From Clostridium sp. (GTDB lineage Bacteria > Bacillota > Clostridia > Clostridiales > Clostridiaceae): a stretch of 64,000 bases of DNA. Each line of letters opens with the position of its first letter. Positions within the stretch are counted from its first letter, which is position 1. A program made the translations under genes and the position numbers. The stretch is from the NCBI RefSeq assembly GCF_022482905.1, contig NZ_JAKVOI010000001.1, forward strand, positions 1,241,958 through 1,305,957, in the 5' to 3' direction. The notes under the pieces are model-generated. The model worked only from the letters and a program-made list of their open reading frames with translations. It did no database searches and was not told the origin of the DNA. This document shows, piece after piece, positions 18,198 through 28,275 of the stretch.

Positions 18198-18986
18198 TCA
18201 ATTATTTTTTATATCATCTATGAACTCCTTCATATCATCAATACTGTCAAGTCTTTTCATGAATCCTTCCCCTATCAAAACTCCATTTACAGGAAGACTC
18301 TTTATATACTTAAAATCCTCTGAAGTCTTAATTCCACTTTCAGAAACCACAGTGATACTTTGATTTATATATTTAATTAAATCCTCTGTATTTTTTAAAT
18401 CTACAGTGAAATTCTCAAGATTTCTGTTGTTTATTCCAATTATTTTAGAATCTATATCCAATGCCCTGTCCAGTTCTCTTTTATTATGAACTTCCACAAT
18501 GCATTGAAGACCCATACTGGATGCTAATTTATAAAATTTATGGATTTCTTCGTTTAAAACTCCAACTATCAAGAGTATGGCATCCGCTCCCAGAAGCTTT
18601 GACTCGTAAATCTGATATTCATCTACAATAAAGTCCTTCCTAAGAACAGGCTTTGAAACTATGTTCTTAACTGACTTCAAGTATTCATCCTTTCCCTTAA
18701 AATAGTTTCCTTCTGTAAGTACGGATACTGCATCTATATCCAATTCTTCATATACTCTGGCTATATTTTCAGGATAAAAATCTTCAACTATTACTCCCCT
18801 GGACGGAGATGCCTTTTTTATCTCACCTATAATGGATATATTGTCTTTAGATAGTGCTCCCCTGAAATCCATTGAGTATGAATTATTTGACTTGTCAAGC
18901 TCACTTATAATACCCTGAAGAGGTTTATTTTTCTTTCTAACTTCAATTTCTTTCTTTTTTGATGCTACTATATCATCAAGTATCAT
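18198..18986 (-). CDS. trpC: Indole-3-glycerol phosphate synthase
   Basis: TrpC closes the indole ring. The 262-aa barrel has IIGEIKKASPSRGVI, VLTEGNYFKG, PVLRKDFIVDEYQIYESKLLGADAILLI, EVHNKREL, GINNRNLENF and VSESGI, all standard. ATG 18986 (MILDDIVASKKK) is chosen because AGGGGA lies about 8 nt upstream; the in-frame ATG at 18995 overlaps that SD. Start and trpD stop are 6 nt apart. Confidence 0.95.
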   Translation of the reverse strand: MILDDIVASKKKEIEVRKKNKPLQGIISELDKSNNSYSMDFRGALSKDNISIIGEIKKASPSRGVIVEDFYPENIARVYEELDIDAVSVLTEGNYFKGKDEYLKSVKNIVSKPVLRKDFIVDEYQIYESKLLGADAILLIVGVLNEEIHKFYKLASSMGLQCIVEVHNKRELDRALDIDSKIIGINNRNLENFTVDLKNTEDLIKYINQSITVVSESGIKTSEDFKYIKSLPVNGVLIGEGFMKRLDSIDDMKEFIDDIKNN

Positions 18987-18991
18987 AATAA

Positions 18992-20002
18992 TCATCCCCT
19001 ACTATAATTCAATATTTCCTGCAATTTTTCATAAGCTTTATTTGAATCAATAAGTTCATTTGCCATATCAATACCTTCTTTTATATTTTGGGCTTTTTTG
19101 CCTACATAAAGAGCGGCTGCACTGTTTAGTACTACTATATCTCTTTTCTTCCCCTTTCTTCCTTTCAATATATCTATAATTATATCTGCATTTTGTTTTG
19201 CAGTTCCTCCACATATGTCTTTATTACTTGCCTTTTCCATGCCATATTCTTCAGGATCTATTGTATAATCTTTTATCTCTCCATCTTTCAGTTCACTTAC
19301 ATATGTAAGTGAAGTAGTTGTAATTTCATCAAGTCCATCCTTCCCATGAACTACCATAACTCTTTCGCTTCCCAAATTTTTCAGAGCTTGTGCTATAGGA
19401 TTTGTCAGTTCTCTTTTATATACTCCTAATATCTGTCCTTGTACAAAGGCAGGATTGGTAATGGGCCCCAGTATGTTGAATATTGTCCTGACACCAAGTT
19501 CTCTTCTGATACCAGCCACATTTTTCATGGCGCTGTGATACATGGGTGCAAATAAAAATCCCATACCTATGTCATCAATGGATTTCTCAACTTTTGACTT
19601 GTCAAGATTTATATCAATGCCAAGTTCATTTAAAACATCTGCACTTCCACTTTTACTGGATACTGCCCTATTTCCATGTTTTGCAATTTTTACTCCACCT
19701 GCAGCTGCTACAATGGAGGCTGCAGTAGATATATTGAAAGTCTTTCCACCATCTCCCCCGGTTCCGCAAGTATCGATGGCATAATCAGATTTCAACTTTA
19801 CAGGTACCGCCATTTTTCTCATAGCTCTGGCACAACCCGTTATTTCGGAAATTGATTCTCCCTTCATCTTCAAAGCTATTAACAGCCCTGAAACAGTAGA
19901 AACCGGCTCTTTTCCACTCATTATACTATTCATGACCTCTTCCGATTCAGCTTCAGACAAGTCAATACCTGATACAACCTTTTTTATAGCTTTATTTAAC
20001 AT
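18992..20002 (-). CDS. trpD: Anthranilate phosphoribosyltransferase
   Basis: TrpD attaches phosphoribose to anthranilate. The 336-aa protein has the [17 protein letters not shown] pyrophosphate-binding motif, [51 protein letters not shown]-type residues, and [12 protein letters not shown]. Here trpG is a separate upstream gene and not fused. Its start overlaps trpG by 11 bp. Confidence 0.96.
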   Translation of the reverse strand: MLNKAIKKVVSGIDLSEAESEEVMNSIMSGKEPVSTVSGLLIALKMKGESISEITGCARAMRKMAVPVKLKSDYAIDTCGTGGDGGKTFNISTAASIVAAAGGVKIAKHGNRAVSSKSGSADVLNELGIDINLDKSKVEKSIDDIGMGFLFAPMYHSAMKNVAGIRRELGVRTIFNILGPITNPAFVQGQILGVYKRELTNPIAQALKNLGSERVMVVHGKDGLDEITTTSLTYVSELKDGEIKDYTIDPEEYGMEKASNKDICGGTAKQNADIIIDILKGRKGKKRDIVVLNSAAALYVGKKAQNIKEGIDMANELIDSNKAYEKLQEILNYSRG

Positions 20003-20573
20003 AACATACCTCCTGCAAAAAATTTTTTATTATATCATGTCCACATTCAGTCAATATGGATTCAGGATGAAACTGTAATCCATATATAGGATAACTCTTA
20101 TGTTTAATACCCATAAGCACACCGTCTTCACTTTCAGCCGTCTTTATGAACTCGGATTCTATTGAACTTTTCTCAACAACCAGGGAATGATATCTCATTA
20201 CCCTAATTGGGGTTTTGATTTTTTTGAACAACTTATTGTCTACATGATCTATCATGGAGGTCTTTCCGTGTTTTATCTCCTTCGCTCTAACTACATTTCC
20301 ACCAAATGCCCTGGCTATTGCCTGATGTCCAAGACATATTCCGAGAATTGGTATACATCTGCCATATTTTTTTATCACTTCGATACATATTCCTGCATCA
20401 TCTGGCGTACCTGGTCCAGGAGATATTATTATCCCCTGAAGATTCTTAATTTTCTCAATATCGTCCACTTCAATTTCATCATTCCTGACTACTTTTATAT
20501 CCTGATAGAATTCCCCCACATACTGGTATAGATTGTAGGTAAATGAATCATAGTTATCTATAACAAGTATCAA
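19992..20573 (-). CDS. trpG: Anthranilate synthase component II (glutamine amidotransferase)
   Basis: TrpG supplies ammonia from glutamine to TrpE. The 193-aa class I amidotransferase has [23 protein letters not shown], the nucleophile cysteine in LGICLGHQ and the His-Glu of LQFHPESI. It begins with TTG 20573 immediately after the trpE stop, using the GGAGG in the last trpE codons. The sequence could also serve as pabA; the operon context favours tryptophan. Confidence 0.95.
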   Translation of the reverse strand: MILVIDNYDSFTYNLYQYVGEFYQDIKVVRNDEIEVDDIEKIKNLQGIIISPGPGTPDDAGICIEVIKKYGRCIPILGICLGHQAIARAFGGNVVRAKEIKHGKTSMIDHVDNKLFKKIKTPIRVMRYHSLVVEKSSIESEFIKTAESEDGVLMGIKHKSYPIYGLQFHPESILTECGHDIIKNFLQEVCYVK

Positions 20574-22010
20574 CTATATCACCTCCATAAGTGCTCTGGC
20601 TTTATTGATGGATTCATTGTATTCTTCCTCCGGATTTGAATCATAAACTATTCCCGCACCTGCCTGTATATATGCACATTTATCTTTGAGAACCAATGTC
20701 CTGATGGCAATACATGTATCCATATTTTTATTATAGGAAAAATATCCTACAGCTCCTGCATACAACAACCTTTTTCTGTTTTCAATTTCATCGATTATCT
20801 CCATGGCCCTTATTTTAGGTGCCCCAGAAACCGTACCTGCTGGAATACACGTCGTGAAAGCATCAAAGCTGGATATGTTGTTTTTTAATTGGCCTTCAAC
20901 CTCTGAAACTATATGCATAACATGAGAATATTCTTCCACCTTCATAAATTTTGTGACCTGAACGGTTCCAAACTTGCTGACTTTTCCTATATCATTTCTG
21001 CCAAGATCAACTAGCATAACATGTTCTGCACGTTCTTTTTCATCATTTATAAGTTCATCTTTCAGTTTTTCATCTTCTTCCTTATTGGCTCCCCTTTTTC
21101 TTGTACCTGCAATAGGATTTGTACTTACTACACCATCTTGTACACTCACAAGTCTTTCAGGTGAAGATCCTATAATTTGAAAGTCATCAAAATCCATATA
21201 AAACAGATAGGGTGATGGGTTTTCATATCTTAATTTTCTATATATATCAAATGCCTCAAAATCAGTTCTGCATTTAAGTCTCTGGGAAACAACCACCTGA
21301 AATATATCTCCCTTTTTTATATATTCCTTGGCCTTTTCTACATTTCTACAGAACTCGTCTTTTGTATAATTTGAATTTATTTTTACCTTATTATAATTAT
21401 TATGAATATTATGAATATGTGTTCCGCTAGTAATTTGTATATACATCTCTTTTAAATAACGTGTAATTTCAGAGTATTCAGTATCGTCTTCCGGAAACAC
21501 ATTATATACTAAAATAATTCTATGTTTTAAATGGTCATAACATATAAATGTTTTATAAAACATAAAACATGCTTCAGGTATTTTTAAATCATCTATATTG
21601 TTGTCACTTATATTTTCATATTGTTTTATTACATCGTAACCTGCATATCCAATTGCTCCTCCTGTAAATGGTATGTCAAGTACATCTGAATTATAGTTTA
21701 TTTCCATATATTTTTCTACAAAATCCATGATCCTGCCTTTCTCCATAAAACCTGAATCTTCTTTCTCTACATATACATTACCTTTAAAGCCTTTTATCTT
21801 CATATAAGGATCAGAAGCTATAAAAGAGTACCTTCCCTTATCCTTGTCAAATTCAACACTTTCCATAATAATTTTATTTTTACCTTGTAAACCATAAAAT
21901 ATATTTATAGGTGTTATCTCATCTCCATTTAATTCACAGGCAACAGGAAATGCTGTATTTTGTTTTTTTAATCTTTCAAATTCATTCAGTTCTATACATA
22001 TCAAGTTCAT
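20574..22010 (-). CDS. trpE: Anthranilate synthase component I
   Basis: TrpE makes anthranilate from chorismate. The 478-aa protein has the C-terminal chorismate-binding core: FQVVVSQRL, YLFYMDFDDFQIIGSSPE, NPIAGTRKRG, DLGRNDIGKV, the PAGTVSGAPKIRAMEII motif and IQAGAGIVYDSNPEEEY. The SD TAGGAGGT lies 3 nt before ATG 22010. It is the first gene of the seven-gene operon and is preceded by a Trp T-box and promoter. Confidence 0.97.
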   Translation of the reverse strand: MNLICIELNEFERLKKQNTAFPVACELNGDEITPINIFYGLQGKNKIIMESVEFDKDKGRYSFIASDPYMKIKGFKGNVYVEKEDSGFMEKGRIMDFVEKYMEINYNSDVLDIPFTGGAIGYAGYDVIKQYENISDNNIDDLKIPEACFMFYKTFICYDHLKHRIILVYNVFPEDDTEYSEITRYLKEMYIQITSGTHIHNIHNNYNKVKINSNYTKDEFCRNVEKAKEYIKKGDIFQVVVSQRLKCRTDFEAFDIYRKLRYENPSPYLFYMDFDDFQIIGSSPERLVSVQDGVVSTNPIAGTRKRGANKEEDEKLKDELINDEKERAEHVMLVDLGRNDIGKVSKFGTVQVTKFMKVEEYSHVMHIVSEVEGQLKNNISSFDAFTTCIPAGTVSGAPKIRAMEIIDEIENRKRLLYAGAVGYFSYNKNMDTCIAIRTLVLKDKCAYIQAGAGIVYDSNPEEEYNESINKARALMEVI

Positions 22011-22030
22011 TACCTCCTAAATATAAAAAT

Positions 22031-22360
22031 AAAAAGACATTATAATCCCAATCTGGGACGAAATGTCTTTTTCGCGGTACCACCCATCTTAGCTTTATAT
22101 CAAGAATAGAAAAACATTTCTCCTAATCAGGAAGAAATGCACAACATTCTTAAGCCATCCAAATATAAAACTCAACTCATAAAGTACAGAGAATAATCTC
22201 AATACTCCGCCTTTTTAACGGTAGGATACCGGTTATCTGCTACTATCAAGTTCACATTACTTCTCACAGACCCATTCAATATCAGTTATAGTATCTAGAT
22301 CTCACCACCCTAGATTCTCTTTAACTAAACTTATGATATCTACTACTTCTGCTCATAGAA
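22031..22360 (-). ncRNA. Tryptophan T-box riboswitch (leader of trp operon)
   Basis: Reading the minus strand, the T-box sequence GGGTGGTACCGCG (22073-22085) is followed by a terminator whose arms are AAAAAGACATT and AATGTCTTTTT (22031-22041/22062-22072). Upstream lies a stem I region with a specifier UGG (22272-22274, in GAATGGGTCTG), the tryptophan codon. Uncharged tRNA-Trp should pair with the specifier and T-box bulge and disrupt the terminator, inducing trpEGDCFBA. Confidence 0.92.
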
Positions 22361-22386
22361 TTTAAAAATCATATTCATTGATATTA

Positions 22387-22415
22387 ATTTTAAATCTATT
22401 TTTGGAATTTGTCAA
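22387..22415 (-). promoter_or_regulatory. trp operon promoter
   Basis: TTGACA (minus strand, 22410-22415) and TAAAAT (22387-22392) are 17 bp apart, just upstream of the T-box leader and 24 bp past the spoVAE stop. Confidence 0.7.
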
Positions 22416-22438
22416 CACTTTAAAAATACCATTAATTT

Positions 22439-22792
22439 CTATCCTTTTGGTTTAAATATAAGTGATGCTATGAAACCAAAAATTATAGCTGCCGATATAC
22501 CTGCACTTGTAACTTCAAAGGTCCCGGTCAGCACCCCTATTATTCCATATTTCTGTGCTTCCATAAGAGCTCCCTTTACAAGAGCATTACCAAAACTACT
22601 AATTGGAACCGAAGCACCTGCTCCTGCAAATTTTATCAGAGGTTCATATAATCCTAGTCCTCCCAATATGGCACCTATAACTACAAATGTAGTCATAGTA
22701 TGTGCGGGAGTCAACTTAAATACATCCATCATTATCTGTCCTACAATGCATATACCCCCTCCTACCAAAAAAGCCCAAAGAAACTTTTCCAA
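22439..22792 (-). CDS. spoVAE: Stage V sporulation protein AE
   Basis: SpoVA proteins form the inner forespore-membrane channel for dipicolinic acid uptake and release. This 117-aa protein has about four hydrophobic segments, the [13 protein letters not shown] start, and [19 protein letters not shown], the signature shared with SpoVAC. It is the third gene of the spoVAC-D-E set, the minimal set of clostridia. A short gap separates it from spoVAD. Confidence 0.93.
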   Translation of the reverse strand: MEKFLWAFLVGGGICIVGQIMMDVFKLTPAHTMTTFVVIGAILGGLGLYEPLIKFAGAGASVPISSFGNALVKGALMEAQKYGIIGVLTGTFEVTSAGISAAIIFGFIASLIFKPKG

Positions 22793-22838
22793 AACAATAC
22801 ACCCTCTTTTTGAAACTAAGTAGTAAACTGAGTTATAT

Positions 22839-23840
22839 TTATTTTTCTATGGAAACTGCATGTGCAATAGCAGGTATACTTTCCTTCTGCTGATATGACA
22901 TTGGAGACATCAATGCACCTGTTGCTATTATTAGAATTCTGTTCAATTTTCCTCTTTCAATTTCTTTAAGAAAATGTCCATAGGTAACTACTGCCGAGCA
23001 GGCACATCCACTTGCACCTGAGAAAACAGGCTGATCATCACTGTATACGAGCATTCCACAGTCCTTGAATACCCCTGGTTTAAACTGAATTCCATCCTTT
23101 TTCAAGAGTTCCTCCGCAATTTTATGTCCTATTTTCCCAAGGTCTCCTGTTGCCACAATATCATAATAGGACGTATCCCTGTTCAATTCCTTGAAATGAG
23201 TCTCAATAGTCTCTACAGCTGCCTTCGCCATTGCTTCCCCCATATTGAATGGATCAGATACGCCCATATCAGTGACTTTTCCTATTGTAGCAGAAGTCAC
23301 TTTTGGTCCATTTCCTGATTTGCCCAATACTACTGAGCCAGAACCCGTTACAGTCCATTGGGCGGTTGGCGGTTTCTGGCTTCCATATTCTGTTGGGTAT
23401 CTGAACTGTTTTTCTACTGCTGCATTATGGCTTGCAGTACCTGTAAGTACATACTTTGCCGAACCACTGTCAATAAGCAGTGAGGCAGTAGCCAATCCCT
23501 CCATAGAACTTGAGCAGGCGCCAAATACTCCAAGAAACGGAATTGAAAGAGTTCTTGCTGCAAAGCTGCTTGTTATTATCTGATTCATCAGATCTCCGCT
23601 TATAAAAAAATTTATATCTTCCTTCTTTACACCCGATGCCGTTATAGCCAGATTACAGGACTCTTCCAAAAGTTTCTTTTCAGCCTTTTCAAAACTGTCC
23701 TGCCCAAGCCATATGTCAGCGAAAAGCCTGTCAAATTCATCAGCCAAAGCACCTTTTGACTCAAAAGGCCCCCCAACGGCTGCATGTGACAATATTACAG
23801 GTTTAGACTGAAAAATAAAAGACTGCCTTCCTAAAAGCAT
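22839..23840 (-). CDS. spoVAD: Stage V sporulation protein AD
   Basis: SpoVAD is the peripheral, dipicolinic-acid-binding SpoVA component with a thiolase-like fold. The 333-aa protein shows [20 protein letters not shown], the cysteine in [11 protein letters not shown] and [17 protein letters not shown], and is of normal length. The SD AGGTGG lies about 9 nt upstream; the start follows the spoVAC stop by 1 nt, so translation is coupled. Confidence 0.95.
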   Translation of the reverse strand: MLLGRQSFIFQSKPVILSHAAVGGPFESKGALADEFDRLFADIWLGQDSFEKAEKKLLEESCNLAITASGVKKEDINFFISGDLMNQIITSSFAARTLSIPFLGVFGACSSSMEGLATASLLIDSGSAKYVLTGTASHNAAVEKQFRYPTEYGSQKPPTAQWTVTGSGSVVLGKSGNGPKVTSATIGKVTDMGVSDPFNMGEAMAKAAVETIETHFKELNRDTSYYDIVATGDLGKIGHKIAEELLKKDGIQFKPGVFKDCGMLVYSDDQPVFSGASGCACSAVVTYGHFLKEIERGKLNRILIIATGALMSPMSYQQKESIPAIAHAVSIEK

Positions 23841-23841
23841 T

Positions 23842-24324
23842 TTATATCATACCACCTAACCACTTTATTAATATACTTATTATGGATACTGCAAATGCAG
23901 AAAACACTCCAAAAGTTATAACAGAACCCGCTATTTTAAACATATTTCCTCCAACTCCAAGAACATACCCTTCTGTTCTATGTTCTATGGCTGCAGAAGC
24001 AATTGAATTGGCAAAGCCCGTAATGGGAACTGATGTTCCTGCGCCTGACCATTGGGCAATATGGTCAAAAACTCCAAACCCCGTCAAGGCTGCGGCTATT
24101 ATTATAAGTATAGCTGAAGCTGGATTCCCTGCAGTTTCTTCAGTGAATTTAAAGTATTTTATAAACATAAATTGAAGTGACTGATCAAACACACATATGG
24201 ACCCTCCCACTATAAAGGCTCTTATACAATTTCTCAGTGCCTTTCTTTTGGGTACTTTGGTTTCAGCAAATTTCTGATATTTCTTTTGTTCTGGATTTAA
24301 CTTTTCATCCTTGTTTGAAGCCAT
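23842..24324 (-). CDS. spoVAC: Stage V sporulation protein AC
   Basis: SpoVAC is a membrane subunit of the DPA channel, proposed to be mechanosensitive. The 160-aa protein has a charged N-terminus and about four hydrophobic helices with GGSICVFDQSLQF and WSGAGTSVPITGFANSIASAA. ATG 24324 (MASNKDEKL) is chosen since AAGGAGG is 11 nt upstream; an in-frame start at 24375 would add 17 residues spanning that SD. No clear sporulation sigma promoter could be read upstream. Confidence 0.93.
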   Translation of the reverse strand: MASNKDEKLNPEQKKYQKFAETKVPKRKALRNCIRAFIVGGSICVFDQSLQFMFIKYFKFTEETAGNPASAILIIIAAALTGFGVFDHIAQWSGAGTSVPITGFANSIASAAIEHRTEGYVLGVGGNMFKIAGSVITFGVFSAFAVSIISILIKWLGGMI

Positions 24325-24397
24325 AATAAAAATTGCCTCCTTCCCATCTTTCAAAAATAGTTTAACCATATACAAACATAATTATTACTTGAAATAT

Positions 24398-24453
24398 AAA
24401 ATAACAAGAAAGAAATCCTGTAGAACTCTACAGGATTCCCTTCTTGTTATTTT
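24398..24453. terminator. Terminator after the lactate dehydrogenase gene
   Basis: AAAATAACAAGAA (24398-24410)/TTCTTGTTATTTT (24441-24453) enclose AATCCTGTAGA/TCTACAGGATT. The long stem ends the lct operon on the minus strand, and its symmetry would also allow plus-strand termination. Confidence 0.85.
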
Positions 24454-24508
24454 AGAGGTAAATAGCAAATATCTATTTTAAATATACATACAAGCAATTT
24501 TAATTATT

Positions 24509-25924
24509 CTATTCACAAACTTTTCCTGGATTCAATATGTTTTTAGGATCAAAAGCTAATTTTATATTCCTCATGAGGTTTATATAGTCATCTCCATATT
24601 GACGGAATATATATTTTTTCTTTGCATATCCTATTCCATGTTCTCCAGAAACAAGGCCGTCAAGTTCTTCTGCCTTATTATACATAGCATCGAAAACATC
24701 ACTTAATTTCTTATCCCATTTTTCCTTAGAAAGATCATCTCTAAGTATATATACATGCAGGTTTCCATCTCCTGCGTGCCCAAAGCTTCTTATTCTTATA
24801 TCAAATTTCTTTTCAGCTTCGATAGTGAATTTAACAAAATCTGCAACTCTATTTCTTGGAACGACAACATCACATTCATCCATTTCAGTAGTAGTTGCTT
24901 TAACTGCTTCAAGGAAAGCTCCTCTTGCAGACCATACTGATTCTTTTCTTTCATCTGTATCTGAAATAAATACGTCAATTGCACCTTCTTCAAGACATAT
25001 ATCTGCTACTTTCTCATAATCTGCTTCTATTTGCTCCTTGCTGTTTCCGTCAAATGTAAGAAGCAGATATGCATCTGATGAATTGTCAGGGAATTTCTTT
25101 CCAAGGAATTCTTCTGCTGCAAGTATAACTTCCCTCTGCATGAATTCTATTGCCGTGGGTATCGATTTTGATTTTATTATCTTTGGAACTGTACTTATAG
25201 CTTTATCCAAATCAGGGAATGGTACGAGCAAGCTTATTGATTTTTTAGGAAGCGGAAGAAGCTTCAATACTAATTTTGTAATAATACCAAGAGTTCCTTC
25301 AGATCCGCATATTAAATCTTTTATACTGTAGCCTGAGCTGTTCTTTACTACCTTTCCACCTGCCTGTATAACTTTTCCATTTGGAAGAACTACTTCAAGT
25401 CCTCTGACATAATCTCTTGTTACGCCATATTTAACAGCTCTCATTCCGCCTGCATTGGTACTTACATTTCCACCTATTGTAGCAGATTTTTCACCTGGAT
25501 CTGGTGGATAGAATAAATCATGCTCTTCTACAAACTTGGCAATCTCCATGAGCAGAACTCCCGGTTCAACTGTAAGAGTTAAATTTTCCTCATCCAGCTC
25601 AAGTATATTATTCATATTCGTAAGCTTGATCATTATTCCACCTTCTATAGGAACCGATGATCCAACAAGTCCTGTTCCTGATCCTCTAGCTACTACTGGA
25701 ATATTATTTTCATATGCATATGCCATTATCTTGGAAACTTCTTCAGTACTCAAAACTTCAACCAATGCATCAGGATACTTGCTAATTCCACCCAATTCAT
25801 CGTGACTGTAATCATCGCTTATATTTTTACCAGTAAATACCCTATCTTGTCCAAGCAAATCTACCAAGAATTTTATATCAGTATCATCTAATTTTTTATA
25901 TTTTTGAGTATATGTTAATTCCAT
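24509..25924 (-). CDS. lctD: FAD-linked lactate dehydrogenase of the electron-bifurcating Lct complex
   Basis: This 471-aa flavoprotein of the GlcD/VAO family has the PCMH FAD domain ([50 protein letters not shown]-type residues) and the C-terminal HAGDGNLHV and [11 protein letters not shown] motifs. Such proteins alone are D-lactate or glycolate dehydrogenases. Directly downstream of EtfB and EtfA it matches LctD of the Acetobacterium woodii complex, which drives NAD+-dependent lactate oxidation by reduced ferredoxin. It is the last gene of the operon, with SD GGAGGG upstream. Confidence 0.88.
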   Translation of the reverse strand: MELTYTQKYKKLDDTDIKFLVDLLGQDRVFTGKNISDDYSHDELGGISKYPDALVEVLSTEEVSKIMAYAYENNIPVVARGSGTGLVGSSVPIEGGIMIKLTNMNNILELDEENLTLTVEPGVLLMEIAKFVEEHDLFYPPDPGEKSATIGGNVSTNAGGMRAVKYGVTRDYVRGLEVVLPNGKVIQAGGKVVKNSSGYSIKDLICGSEGTLGIITKLVLKLLPLPKKSISLLVPFPDLDKAISTVPKIIKSKSIPTAIEFMQREVILAAEEFLGKKFPDNSSDAYLLLTFDGNSKEQIEADYEKVADICLEEGAIDVFISDTDERKESVWSARGAFLEAVKATTTEMDECDVVVPRNRVADFVKFTIEAEKKFDIRIRSFGHAGDGNLHVYILRDDLSKEKWDKKLSDVFDAMYNKAEELDGLVSGEHGIGYAKKKYIFRQYGDDYINLMRNIKLAFDPKNILNPGKVCE

Positions 25925-25966
25925 ATTTTTCCCTCCAAACTAAATTTTAAATTGACTTGTGAAATA

Positions 25967-27178
25967 CTATATTACCTTGCATACAGCATCTGAATTGTTC
26001 TTTATATTTTCTATGATTTTCGGTACTATTTCATATATATCTCCTACAATACCATAGTGAGCTATATTGAATATAGGCGCTTTAGGATCTTTATTTATTG
26101 AGACTATAACATCTGAGTTGTTCATTCCAGCTGCAAATTGAACTGCCCCGGATATTCCACAAGTTATTATAAGTTTTGGTTTAACTGTTCTTCCACTTAA
26201 TCCTATCTGTTTCTTTGGATCTGCCCATCCCGCTTCTATTAGAGGTCTAGTTGTTGCTATTTGAGCTCCAAGTAAATCTGCAAGTTCCTTTATTATATCC
26301 AGATCCTTTTCAGATTTAACTCCTCTACCTACTGCAACTATTACATCAGCCTCGGATATATCCTCTTCAACCACTTTCTTGATTACCTTCAATACATCTA
26401 TGTTGGACTTGAATTTATTTTTGTCCATGTATGCTATGTTTATTTTTCCCGAAGTCTCCTCTGTTCTGCAAGGTGCATCCATGACTTTATATCTTACAGT
26501 AGCAAGCTGTGGTCTATGATTTGGATTTAATATCTTAGCCATTATGTTACCGCCAAATGCCGGCCTTATTTGAACAAGGTCTGTATTTTCTCTCATATCA
26601 AGTATCGTACAGTCAGCTGTCAAACCTGTTCTAAACCTGGCTGCAACTCTTGGTGCCAGTGATCTTCCAACTGTTGTAGCTCCAACAAGAAGAGTACCTG
26701 GTTTAACTTTATTTATAAAATCTTCTATAGCTGAAGTGTAGGGTTCAATTCTAAAATCTTCAAGTTCTTCGTAGTCATACACAAAAGCTTCATCTATGCC
26801 ATAATGTAAAAGCTCTTCTGCTTTATCTTTTATATCATATCCTACAAACACTGCATATACAGGCTGATTTATCTTTGCAGCAAGTTCTCTTGCCTTTCCT
26901 ATCAGCTCATAAGTAACCGGATGGATATTTCCTTCAACATGATCTACATATACGGCAATACCTTTCCATAAGCTCTTATCTATTTCTTCAACTTTATCCT
27001 CTACAAACTCCATTACTCCTGCAGGTCCTTTTTTTACACAGAGTTTGCACATCTTACATCCTGCATTTACCTCAATTTTACCATTCTTCTCTTCAATAGC
27101 TCCAAAAGGACATATTTTAAGCAATTCTTCTATAACTTCTGGATTTACTTTATCATTATGAACTACCAATCTACCCAT
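25967..27178 (-). CDS. lctC: Electron transfer flavoprotein alpha subunit with N-terminal ferredoxin-like domain
   Basis: This 403-aa EtfA has an extra N-terminal domain with C23, C41, C44 and C47 (CPFGAI, CKMCKLC), likely binding one [4Fe-4S] cluster, then the EtfA body and C-terminal FAD-binding region (VGRGVKSEKDLDI, GLSGRTVKPKLIITCGISGAVQF-type motif, NKDPKAPIFNIAHYGIVGD). The ferredoxin extension is characteristic of bifurcating LctC and CarE. It lies between EtfB and lactate dehydrogenase genes. Confidence 0.88.
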   Translation of the reverse strand: MGRLVVHNDKVNPEVIEELLKICPFGAIEEKNGKIEVNAGCKMCKLCVKKGPAGVMEFVEDKVEEIDKSLWKGIAVYVDHVEGNIHPVTYELIGKARELAAKINQPVYAVFVGYDIKDKAEELLHYGIDEAFVYDYEELEDFRIEPYTSAIEDFINKVKPGTLLVGATTVGRSLAPRVAARFRTGLTADCTILDMRENTDLVQIRPAFGGNIMAKILNPNHRPQLATVRYKVMDAPCRTEETSGKINIAYMDKNKFKSNIDVLKVIKKVVEEDISEADVIVAVGRGVKSEKDLDIIKELADLLGAQIATTRPLIEAGWADPKKQIGLSGRTVKPKLIITCGISGAVQFAAGMNNSDVIVSINKDPKAPIFNIAHYGIVGDIYEIVPKIIENIKNNSDAVCKVI

Positions 27179-27229
27179 TTTTAATTCCTCCTAAATATTT
27201 AAAAATATATCTTTACAAGCAATGATTTT

Positions 27230-28018
27230 TTAAACGAATTTAAGTTCTTTAAGCTTTTCCGTAAGTTTGTCTGCAAGCTCTTCATTTGTTCCATTCCACA
27301 TCTCTTTGTCTGTATTTACTTCTGGTGGAAATATTTTTTCAACCTGGGTCGGTGAACCATTCAATCCATATTTATTCTCATCTTTATCTTCAAAATCCTT
27401 AAGACTCAGAACTCCAACTTCTCTATCCTTTGTAGCCAATTTTTTTCTATAAGACGGAAGTCTAGGCTGAAATATATCCTTATCTACTGTCAAGAGGCAA
27501 GGGAATTTTATATCAGCAATTTCTATAGTATTTGGCATATCCATTTTAACCACTACTGAATTGTCCTTTATATCCTCAATACTTATCACATTTGCTATAT
27601 GCGGTATTCCAAGATATTCTGCCATTTCAGGTCCTACCTGTGCTGTATCACCATCAGTGGTCTGCTTTCCACAGAGAATCAAATCTATATGGCCCATTTT
27701 TTTTATTCCCTGGGATATCGTATATGAAGTTGCAAGTACATCTGCTCCTGCAAATTTTCTGTCTGATAAAAGTACTCCCTCATCTGCACCCATCATATAA
27801 GCCTCTTTTATTACTTCAGTAGCTTGTGGAGGTCCCATACTTATTACTTTTATAGTTCCTCCCTGTTTTTCTTTAATTCTGAGTGCAGTTTCCAGTGCAA
27901 ATAAATCATATGGATTCATTTTAGAATCTATACCATCTCTCTTCAATACTCCTGTTACTGGATCGACTTCAACTTTTGATGTTCCTGGAACTTGTTTTAT
28001 ACATACCAATATATCCAT
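27230..28018 (-). CDS. lctB: Electron transfer flavoprotein beta subunit
   Basis: This 262-aa EtfB holds the bifurcating FAD and NAD site in this class of complexes. It shows [76 protein letters not shown] and [21 protein letters not shown]. The last group is standard for EtfB. GGAGGT precedes ATG 28018. It follows larA after a 257-nt leader containing a tandem repeat and a long-range hairpin. Confidence 0.9.
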   Translation of the reverse strand: MDILVCIKQVPGTSKVEVDPVTGVLKRDGIDSKMNPYDLFALETALRIKEKQGGTIKVISMGPPQATEVIKEAYMMGADEGVLLSDRKFAGADVLATSYTISQGIKKMGHIDLILCGKQTTDGDTAQVGPEMAEYLGIPHIANVISIEDIKDNSVVVKMDMPNTIEIADIKFPCLLTVDKDIFQPRLPSYRKKLATKDREVGVLSLKDFEDKDENKYGLNGSPTQVEKIFPPEVNTDKEMWNGTNEELADKLTEKLKELKFV

Positions 28019-28104
28019 TTAAACTACCTCCAAAATTTAATATTTATATAAGTTTTATATTAAGATGACTATTCAAAATAGCTTTTTGTAGTATTCTGCA
28101 AAAT

Positions 28105-28140
28105 ATACATCAGTTGTCATACATCAGTTGTCCTACATCT
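28105..28140. repeat. 14-bp tandem repeat in the lctB leader
   Basis: ATACATCAGTTGTC occurs at 28105-28118 and 28119-28132, followed by the partial copy CTACATCT. It lies about 90-120 bp upstream of lctB. It may be a regulator site or simple slippage. Confidence 0.7.
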
Positions 28141-28178
28141 ATTATTGAATAACATCATATGTTCAACATATATTATGT

Positions 28179-28248
28179 AAAATCCCATCTAATCTGTTTC
28201 AGCTTATTTGCTTTCTTATCTATTATAAAACATTTTGATGGGATTTTT
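28179..28248 (-). terminator. Long-range hairpin between larA and lctB
   Basis: GATGGGATTTT and AAAATCCCATC arms (28238-28248 and 28179-28189, approximate) flank a loop of about 48 nt, immediately after the larA stop on the minus strand, with TTTT at the 3' end. It could be a leaky terminator or processing site separating permease-racemase from lctBCD. The rest of the 28019-28275 gap holds no gene. Confidence 0.4.
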
Positions 28249-28275
28249 AATACCTATTTAGCTTATCAAGCTCAT

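Noticed and set aside
24325-24400. Sigma-G promoter for spoVA
   Set aside because: Expected from biology but no convincing -35/-10 pair could be read.
28105-28140. Possible CRISPR array
   Set aside because: Only two 14-bp copies without spacers; it is a simple tandem repeat.
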